This document shows, one piece after another, positions 54,785 through 60,303 of a stretch of 60,303 bases of DNA. The notes under the pieces are model-generated. The model was not told the DNA's origin. It ran no database searches and saw only the letters and a list, made by a program, of their open reading frames with translations. Both the position numbers and the translations under genes were made by a program. The stretch spans positions 1-60,303 of the forward strand of contig JAGFNK010000324.1 of assembly GCA_025769875.1 (NCBI GenBank), read 5' to 3'. Position 1 is the stretch's first letter. Every line of letters begins with the position of its first letter. This DNA is from Russula earlei. Lineage: Eukaryota > Basidiomycota > Agaricomycetes > Russulales > Russulaceae.

Positions 54785-56080
54785 ATGAAAATGAATATAA
54801 ATAAACTTTTTACAGCAAAAGCCCTGGTAGTAGGTTGCCTGGTGCTGGGTGTAATGAGCTGTACCAAAAAGACAGATGGAGTAGGTGGCGACTTTGGCCA
54901 GCCCGTTATCCTGATGACAGGTACGGAATTAAGCCCTATCGTAAAATTCCCGGTTGAAAATACGCCCGCTCAATATTCAGTTACGGCAACAAGTACGTAT
55001 AAAACATCAGAGGATATCAACATCACCTTTGCTTTAGATACAGCTGCTGTGGCAACATATAATAGTATACACAATACTACTTATTATGCGGCACCCGCGG
55101 CTGCAATCAGCATCACTAACCTCCAGAATGTAATTAAGTCCGGGTCTTCTGTTTCATCAGCGGCTACCGTATCAGTGATCTCTACAGTACCATTAATAGA
55201 TGGCCGTTCTTACCTCATTCCAATAAGCATTGTTACAGTGAAAGGTGGTAATATGAATGTGCTTGAATCATCAAGAACCATCTTTTTACGTGTAGCCAGG
55301 ATCTACAGTTTCAATGCCATTTCTATGAACAATGCAACATCCGGCACAACGGGCACACCCGGTACACGCGGCCGCATGAATGCCTGCGCCTTGTTCACTG
55401 CAAACGCCCCGGCAGAATTGCCCACTTTTACACTGGAGTTAAAAAACCTCATCTATGCGTATCGTACAGGGGATGGTAACACAAACCCACAACCCATACA
55501 AACGTTGATTGCCTGGGAAAACCTCGCAGAAAATTCTTCTATTGGTTTGCGTTATGCAGAATTGGGTAATCCAAACAACTCTTTACAATTGATCGGTTCA
55601 CTCGGTAGCGCCTTCGCTTATAATTTCAATGCCAATCAATGGTACATGATCTCATTGGCTTACGATGGTAACAAGTTATCCATGTATGTAGATGGTGTTA
55701 AGCAGGCAGAAGTAACAGGTTCTTTCACATTTGAGTTCAATCGCCTCAATCTCGGGCAAAGCTGGGGTGGGTATGATACCAAGCAATACATCAATGGTCG
55801 CCTGGCAGAGTGCCGTGTATGGAGCCGGTGCTTAACTGCCAGCGAAATTCAACTCAACCTCTGCGGTGCAGATCCTAATTCAAATGGCCTCCTCGCTTAT
55901 TGGAAATTTAATGAAGGCATAGGAAGCAAATTCAAGAACTCCGCATCAAGCGGTACGCAATATGATATGGATTGGACCAAGGTATGGTGGGACCAGGCAG
56001 GTAGTGGTACCTTATTGCTGGCGGATAAGTCCCAATACGTTACATGGACCAATGATGCCTTAAATAAGTGTAGCCAATAA
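54785..56080 (+). CDS. DUF1735 and LamG-like domain surface lipoprotein
   Basis: 431 aa. Lipoprotein signal (KALVVGCLVLGVMSC). Residues about 45-165 are a DUF1735 domain (KFPVENTPAQYSVTATSTYKTSEDINITFALDTAAVATYNSIHNTTY). From about 185 on there is a LamG/concanavalin-like jelly roll (FTLELKNLIYAYRT, QWYMISLAYDGNKLSMYVDGVKQAEVTG, GRLAECRVWSRCLTASEIQLNLCG, LLAYWKFNEG). Such proteins bind glycans at the cell surface in PULs. It is encoded between the GH18 and a second DUF1735 gene in one probable operon. Not an enzyme as far as can be seen. Confidence 0.85.
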   Translation: MKMNINKLFTAKALVVGCLVLGVMSCTKKTDGVGGDFGQPVILMTGTELSPIVKFPVENTPAQYSVTATSTYKTSEDINITFALDTAAVATYNSIHNTTYYAAPAAAISITNLQNVIKSGSSVSSAATVSVISTVPLIDGRSYLIPISIVTVKGGNMNVLESSRTIFLRVARIYSFNAISMNNATSGTTGTPGTRGRMNACALFTANAPAELPTFTLELKNLIYAYRTGDGNTNPQPIQTLIAWENLAENSSIGLRYAELGNPNNSLQLIGSLGSAFAYNFNANQWYMISLAYDGNKLSMYVDGVKQAEVTGSFTFEFNRLNLGQSWGGYDTKQYINGRLAECRVWSRCLTASEIQLNLCGADPNSNGLLAYWKFNEGIGSKFKNSASSGTQYDMDWTKVWWDQAGSGTLLLADKSQYVTWTNDALNKCSQ

Positions 56081-56102
56081 TTAACCTCAAATCCTAAAAA
56101 AA

Positions 56103-57137
56103 ATGACGAGTATGTTTAAATCAAAATATTTGATAGGATATGTAATGGCGGCTGCCGTTTTATCTTCCTGCGCAAAAACAACTGGTTACGATATTACCGG
56201 GGAAACAGATGTAAAATTCTTTATGAATAATGCAAGCTCAGGTAATGCGCCACAAAACGCAATAGTGTATACTGCTGTAAACATTCCAAATGGTACCGGC
56301 AGCGGGTTGTTAAACCTGTCTTCAACACTGCCTGCCGCCGTTCAGTTCCCCATATTGGCATCAAAACCTGTTGGCCAGGATGTAACAATATCCGCCGCTT
56401 TAGATACAACAATGGTGGCTACCTACAATGCTGCTCATAATACCAACTATAAGGTATTTCCTGCCGGCATTTTAAGTACCGACGCGTTAGTGGCACATAT
56501 TGCAAAAGGCAATACGATCTCTACTGATTCTGTTACGATCGCTGTAAACACGGCCAACCTGCTTTTACTAACAGATACAACGTATATGGCCCCCATAAAA
56601 TTAACCACCATTAAAGATGCCAGCGCAGGCAATATTACCGGCAATGCCACCACACAGGTAACGTATGTAGTGGTAAAGGTAGAGCAGCGGCGGATAAAAT
56701 ACCTGGCCACAACAGCTGATGTAATAGGCACACTGTTAACACCGCGTACAGCCTGGGCAGCTACTTTTACACCGGCAGTGACCACAACAGGTAGCATTTT
56801 TGATGGCTCTTTAACTACGTATTCACGATGGGCAGCCTCACCCGGTCAGCTCGATGTAGATATGCAGGCTGCTAAAAATGTTACCGGTATCCGTTTATAT
56901 ACTGCCACCAGCGCTACCTACGTGCCTGCCGCGGTAGACGTTTATTTGAGTAACGATGGCATCACCTACGATCATATCGGCGCACCATTGAAAGCCAATA
57001 TAACGTATTCAACCTACGATTATATTCTGTTTTATAAACCGATAACAGCAAGGTATATCAGGTTGATACTATCATATTCAACATCTACCAATACCCAAAA
57101 CTTAAGGGTCACCGAGTTTGATGTATACGCCAATTAA
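56103..57137 (+). CDS. DUF1735 and F5/8 type C (discoidin) domain surface lipoprotein
   Basis: 344 aa. Signal and lipobox: YLIGYVMAAAVLSSC. A DUF1735 domain (about residues 55-190: FPILASKPVGQDVTISAALDTTMVATYNAAHNTNYKVFPAG...) is followed by a discoidin/F5-8 C-like domain (FDGSLTTYSRWAASPGQLDVDMQAAKNVTGIRLYTATSATYVPAAVDVYLSNDG...ARYIRLILSY). It is probably a glycan-binding surface protein. The DUF1735 domain is related to that of the preceding gene, suggesting duplication with exchange of the C-terminal binding module. Confidence 0.85.
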   Translation: MTSMFKSKYLIGYVMAAAVLSSCAKTTGYDITGETDVKFFMNNASSGNAPQNAIVYTAVNIPNGTGSGLLNLSSTLPAAVQFPILASKPVGQDVTISAALDTTMVATYNAAHNTNYKVFPAGILSTDALVAHIAKGNTISTDSVTIAVNTANLLLLTDTTYMAPIKLTTIKDASAGNITGNATTQVTYVVVKVEQRRIKYLATTADVIGTLLTPRTAWAATFTPAVTTTGSIFDGSLTTYSRWAASPGQLDVDMQAAKNVTGIRLYTATSATYVPAAVDVYLSNDGITYDHIGAPLKANITYSTYDYILFYKPITARYIRLILSYSTSTNTQNLRVTEFDVYAN

Positions 57138-57150
57138 AAAGTAAAAATGA

Positions 57151-57247
57151 GCCACAAAGGCACGAAGGCACAAAGAAAGTGGTAAGTGATAAGTTGTAGG
57201 TTATAAGTAAGTAGCAGTTCTTCTTTGTGCCTTCGTGCCTTTGTGGC
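57151..57247. repeat. Long inverted repeat with 27-bp perfect arms
   Basis: Arms at 57151-57177 and 57221-57247 are exact reverse complements, both built from GCCACAAAGG...GGCACAAAGAA. The 43-base interior carries short GTAAGT/TAGTAA-like repeats. It lies between the PUL surface-protein genes and the DUF1573 gene. The GCCACAAAGGCAC form recurs in many Bacteroidota genomes as a small dispersed element (general knowledge). It may act as a transcription attenuator within the operon or be a mobile repeat. Confidence 0.85.
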
Positions 57248-57278
57248 AAATAATTGTGGCTGGTTAAAACAATAGTTA

Positions 57279-58043
57279 ATGAAAAAATACAGTGCCATCA
57301 TTATAGTCCTAGTTAGTTTCATTAATGTATTGCACACGCAAACGCTTTCTACTGCCATCACTTTCGAAGAGCGGGTGCACGAATTCGGAACCATTCTCGA
57401 AAAGAATGGTAAAGTATCACATGCGTTTGTGTTTCATAACAATGGGAAAGCACCTGTTACGATTAACGATATACGTAGTGACTGCGGTTGTATTGGTAAA
57501 GTAATAGCAAACCCCACAGTGAAACCCGGCGGAAAAGGAACCGTAATTATCACCTTCAATCCCCAATATAAATCAGGCTTCTTCTCAAAGGAGATCATGA
57601 TCTATAGCAATGATGGCAAGGAATTTAACCATGTGTGGGTAGAGGGTACGGTTACACCCATGGAACACCCGGTAGAAGATGATTACCCTTACAATTTTGG
57701 TAACGGGTTATACCTGCGGTTAAAAGTAATGGCATTTGGATATGAAAAACCGGGCGAAACAAAACAGGTAGAATTACATTATGCCAATAATACCAATAAG
57801 CCAATGAAGCTAAGCTTCCTGGCAGAAGGTGGTAAGAACGAACTGAAATACAACACCCCCGATCAGTTAAAGCCGAAGGAGCGAGGGGTAATGGTGTTTT
57901 CCTTCACCATGCCCCCTTCCTTTACGGAAGATGTGATGATTCATTTACACCCGCTTGTAAATGGCAAAAAAATAAAAGAAACCCTCGACGCAAAAATTCT
58001 GAACTGGAATAAAAAGTTCAATAATAGCCCTAAACCCAAATAG
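57279..58043 (+). CDS. DUF1573 domain secreted protein
   Basis: 254 aa. Signal peptide MKKYSAIIIVLVSFINVLHT. ITFEERVHEFGTILEKNGKVSHAFVFHNNGKAPVTINDIRSDCGCIGKVIANPTVKPGGKGTVIITFNPQYKSGFFSKEIMIYSNDG is the DUF1573 immunoglobulin-like domain with the conserved CGC. A second beta domain follows (about 135-254). DUF1573 proteins are found attached to Bacteroidota PULs and are thought to have a structural or periplasmic role; no enzyme activity is known to me. Encoded between the surface lipoproteins and GH35. Confidence 0.82.
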   Translation: MKKYSAIIIVLVSFINVLHTQTLSTAITFEERVHEFGTILEKNGKVSHAFVFHNNGKAPVTINDIRSDCGCIGKVIANPTVKPGGKGTVIITFNPQYKSGFFSKEIMIYSNDGKEFNHVWVEGTVTPMEHPVEDDYPYNFGNGLYLRLKVMAFGYEKPGETKQVELHYANNTNKPMKLSFLAEGGKNELKYNTPDQLKPKERGVMVFSFTMPPSFTEDVMIHLHPLVNGKKIKETLDAKILNWNKKFNNSPKPK

Positions 58044-58091
58044 TAATCTTAGCCCCCACTATAAGCATCTGTAAAAGAGAAAATAACTATA

Positions 58092-59942
58092 ATGAAATGT
58101 CAAACCCATTGTTGTAAACTATTATTGGCTGCTGTTTTTAGCCTTCTTTTATACAACGTTTCTTTTGCACAAACCGCCAGGCATAGTTTTGAATTAGGCG
58201 ACTCCGCTTTTCTGCTCGATGGAAAACCCTTTGTAATGATCTCCGGCGAAATGCATTACACCCGCATACCGGAAGCCTGTTGGCGCGATCGGATGAAAAT
58301 GGCAAAAGCCATGGGATTAAATACCATAGGAGCCTATGTTTTCTGGAACGCACATGAACAAACACAGGGTAAGTACGATTTTACAGGCAATAACAACATA
58401 GCTGAATTTATACAAATTGCAAAGGAAGAAGATCTATGGGTAGTACTCCGTCCCAGCCCTTATGTTTGCGCCGAATGGGAATTTGGCGGCTACCCCTGGT
58501 GGCTCCTGAAAGACAGCACGATTAAAGTACGCAGTAAAGACGCTCGCTTTTTTACGGCGTACACAAACTATGTTCAACGGCTTTCCAAAGAACTGGTACC
58601 ATTATTAATTACACATGGCGGTAATATAGTAATGGTGCAGATTGAAAATGAGTATGGTTCCTACAGCAACGACAAGAGCTACCTCGAACTAAATAAAAAG
58701 ATCTTCCGCGAAGCAGGGTTCGACGGCATTTTATTTACCTGCGATGGCGATGATAAAATGCACGATGGTTACCTGCCGGGTTTACTGCCTGCAGTAAATG
58801 GTTCCGATAATCCCGCAGAAGTAAAAAAGCTCATTAATACATACCATGATGGCAAAGGTCCGTATTACATAGCCGAATGGTACCCCGGCTGGTTTGATCA
58901 ATGGGGTAAACCACATGCAAAAACAGATGGAGAAAAGGAGGCAAAAAAACTCGATGAGATTTTATCAGCAGGCATCTCTGTTAACATCTACCTGTTTCAT
59001 GGGGGTACTACCCGCGGGTTTATGAATGGTGCCAATAGGAATGTGAAAGATCCTTATGCACCACAAACTGCCAGCTATGATTATGATAGTCCTTTGGATG
59101 AATCAGGCAACCCCTCCCCAAAATATGTGATGTTCAGGAATGTGATCGCCAAACATTTACCGGCAGGAACAACATTGCCACCTATTCCTGCAAACAAAAA
59201 AGCAATAACACTGCCGGTAATTGCATTAACCGGATCCGCTGGCTTATTTGATAACCTGCCTAAGCCCGTTACTGCTGTAAAACCCTTGTGTTTTGAAGAC
59301 TTGGACCAGGCTTATGGCTTCGTATTATACCGCACTGCTGTTTCCTCTTTTAATACCGGGTATTTAAAAATAAATGGTTTAAGAGATTATGCCGTTGTAT
59401 ATGTAAACAATCAAAAGATAGGGGTGCTGGACAGGAGACTGGAACAGGACTCTATCTTATTGACCGGTATAACAGGAACTGCAACATTGGATATCCTGGT
59501 AGAAAACAATGGCCGCATTAATTACGGGCCATACCTTACCGATAACCGTAAAGGCATTTTAGGGGATGTGGTATGGAACAACAAATCAATCACTAACTGG
59601 ACAATGTATGGCTTCCCGTTTGAAAATGCTAAGGATATAAAATTCACGACTAAGCCTGCCATTGGCCAGCCAGCTTTGTACAAAGGCAGCTTTACGCTAA
59701 ACGAAACAGGGGATACTTATTTCGATCTCAGCTCTTTTGGTAAAGGGTTTGTATTCCTTAACGGGCACAACCTCGGCAAGTACTGGCAGATAGGCCCCCA
59801 GCAAACTGCCTATGTTCCGGCATCCTGGTTAAAAAAAGGACAGAATGAAGTGATCGTATTTGATGAACTAAAAGACGGACATACACAGTTAACAACCCTA
59901 AGCACCCCCATCTTAAACAAACTAACCACGGAACAGAAGTGA
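58092..59942 (+). CDS. GH35 beta-galactosidase
   Basis: 616 aa. Signal peptide with cleavage near SFAQ. GH35 blocks: MISGEMHYTRIPEACWRDRMKMAKAMGLNTIGAYVFWNAHE, LRPSPYVCAEWEFGGYPWWLL, catalytic acid/base Glu187 in VQIENEYGSY, and nucleophile Glu262 in YIAEWYPGWFDQWG. The C-terminal galactose-binding-like domain ends KGFVFLNGHNLGKYWQIGPQQTAYVPASWLK. It cleaves terminal beta-galactose, fitting complex N-glycan or galactan trimming. Its stop overlaps the GH20 start by one base (TGATG). Confidence 0.92.
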   Translation: MKCQTHCCKLLLAAVFSLLLYNVSFAQTARHSFELGDSAFLLDGKPFVMISGEMHYTRIPEACWRDRMKMAKAMGLNTIGAYVFWNAHEQTQGKYDFTGNNNIAEFIQIAKEEDLWVVLRPSPYVCAEWEFGGYPWWLLKDSTIKVRSKDARFFTAYTNYVQRLSKELVPLLITHGGNIVMVQIENEYGSYSNDKSYLELNKKIFREAGFDGILFTCDGDDKMHDGYLPGLLPAVNGSDNPAEVKKLINTYHDGKGPYYIAEWYPGWFDQWGKPHAKTDGEKEAKKLDEILSAGISVNIYLFHGGTTRGFMNGANRNVKDPYAPQTASYDYDSPLDESGNPSPKYVMFRNVIAKHLPAGTTLPPIPANKKAITLPVIALTGSAGLFDNLPKPVTAVKPLCFEDLDQAYGFVLYRTAVSSFNTGYLKINGLRDYAVVYVNNQKIGVLDRRLEQDSILLTGITGTATLDILVENNGRINYGPYLTDNRKGILGDVVWNNKSITNWTMYGFPFENAKDIKFTTKPAIGQPALYKGSFTLNETGDTYFDLSSFGKGFVFLNGHNLGKYWQIGPQQTAYVPASWLKKGQNEVIVFDELKDGHTQLTTLSTPILNKLTTEQK

Positions 59943-60303
59943 TGACCTGGATAAAACGATATTACCCGTTGATCGGTTTAATAGGCTTCTGCAATACAAT
60001 CAATGCACAACAGGATAAATACCCGCTCATCCCTTATCCAACCACGCTAACACAAGCCAGCGGTAGTTATAGTATTAATCCCGCTACGGCTATTAATATA
60101 ACAGCCAATTCACCTTTTACAAATGAAGCCGGTTTATTAGCAGAACTGTTCACCAACAGTTTTGGCAACCCGCTTCCCGTAAAAACAGCAACAGGCAATA
60201 TTACCCTTAGGTACGATGCATCTATAGAAAAAGACGGCTACCAGGTAAACATTTCTGCGAAAGGGGTAACCCTTTCAGCTGGTTCAGCAGCAGGAATGTT
60301 ATG
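59942..60303 (+). CDS. GH20 beta-N-acetylhexosaminidase, N-terminal part (cut at window edge)
   Basis: The frame starts at ATG 59942 and stays open to the edge (120 codons). Signal peptide MTWIKRYYPLIGLIGFCNTINA, then YPLIPYPTTLTQASGSYSIN, characteristic of the small N-terminal domain of GH20 enzymes (PYP..L....G.y.i), ending ISAKGVTLSAGSAAGML, the strand that leads into the catalytic barrel. The catalytic Asp-Glu pair would be beyond the edge. It would remove GlcNAc after the beta-galactosidase, in keeping with a complex-type N-glycan PUL. Confidence 0.85.
   Translation, partial: MTWIKRYYPLIGLIGFCNTINAQQDKYPLIPYPTTLTQASGSYSINPATAINITANSPFTNEAGLLAELFTNSFGNPLPVKTATGNITLRYDASIEKDGYQVNISAKGVTLSAGSAAGML

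Overview
The window looks like a chromosome segment of a glycan-degrading Bacteroidota bacterium, most likely of the Chitinophagaceae type (inference). The reasons are two SusC/SusD pairs, a hybrid two-component sensor, a FecR/ECF-sigma pair, DUF1735 surface proteins, TAnnTTTG-like promoter boxes and little sign of Shine-Dalgarno sequences. I saw no rRNA, tRNA, CRISPR array, transposase or phage structural gene.

Region 1 (1-10862) is an arabinan-type polysaccharide utilisation locus (PUL). It holds the sensor part of a hybrid two-component regulator (leftward, cut by the window edge), then SusC, SusD, a GH43 lipoprotein, a GH51 arabinofuranosidase and a second GH43 arabinanase. Two near-identical 102/103-nt hairpin repeats precede the first GH43 gene and the GH51 gene. 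Region 2 (10936-15125) holds a MazG-like pyrophosphohydrolase overlapping a GIY-YIG/DUF2075-helicase/S24-peptidase fusion, a candidate genome-defence or stress module. It runs into an oppositely oriented SatD-DUF3307 pair with three 29-nt-spaced operator-like palindromes upstream. Region 3 (15126-30342) is mixed: a secreted metalloprotease, a membrane phosphoesterase, two tandem SDR-AraC cassettes, an internally deleted SnoaL-like remnant, VOC, cupin and reductase genes, a DUF4932 protease-like gene, a TonB receptor with a Cys-rich partner, and further AraC regulators.

Region 4 (30439-38064) is a second glycan cluster without SusC/D: GH29 fucosidase, heparinase II/III-like lyase, GH127 beta-L-arabinofuranosidase and an alpha/beta-hydrolase-like protein. 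Region 5 (38132-42588) is an AT-rich island with a RusA-like nuclease, a protein carrying two GHKL ATPase domains, and a receiver-domain protein with an unrecognised C-terminus. This is the best candidate for an undescribed system. Region 6 (42589-46473) has VOC, MsrA, an alpha/beta hydrolase, and an ArsR-SRPBCC-VOC cluster with paired operators. Region 7 (46610-end) is a third PUL resembling N-glycan loci: ECF sigma, FecR, SusC with an STN domain, SusD, GH18, two DUF1735 surface proteins, DUF1573, GH35 beta-galactosidase and the start of a GH20 hexosaminidase.

A caution for every reader: at least ten single-base frameshifts, most of them explained by a homopolymer one base too long or too short, interrupt seven otherwise well-conserved genes. 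This pattern is more like residual sequencing error than gene decay, so those genes are described as single genes broken in this sequence.
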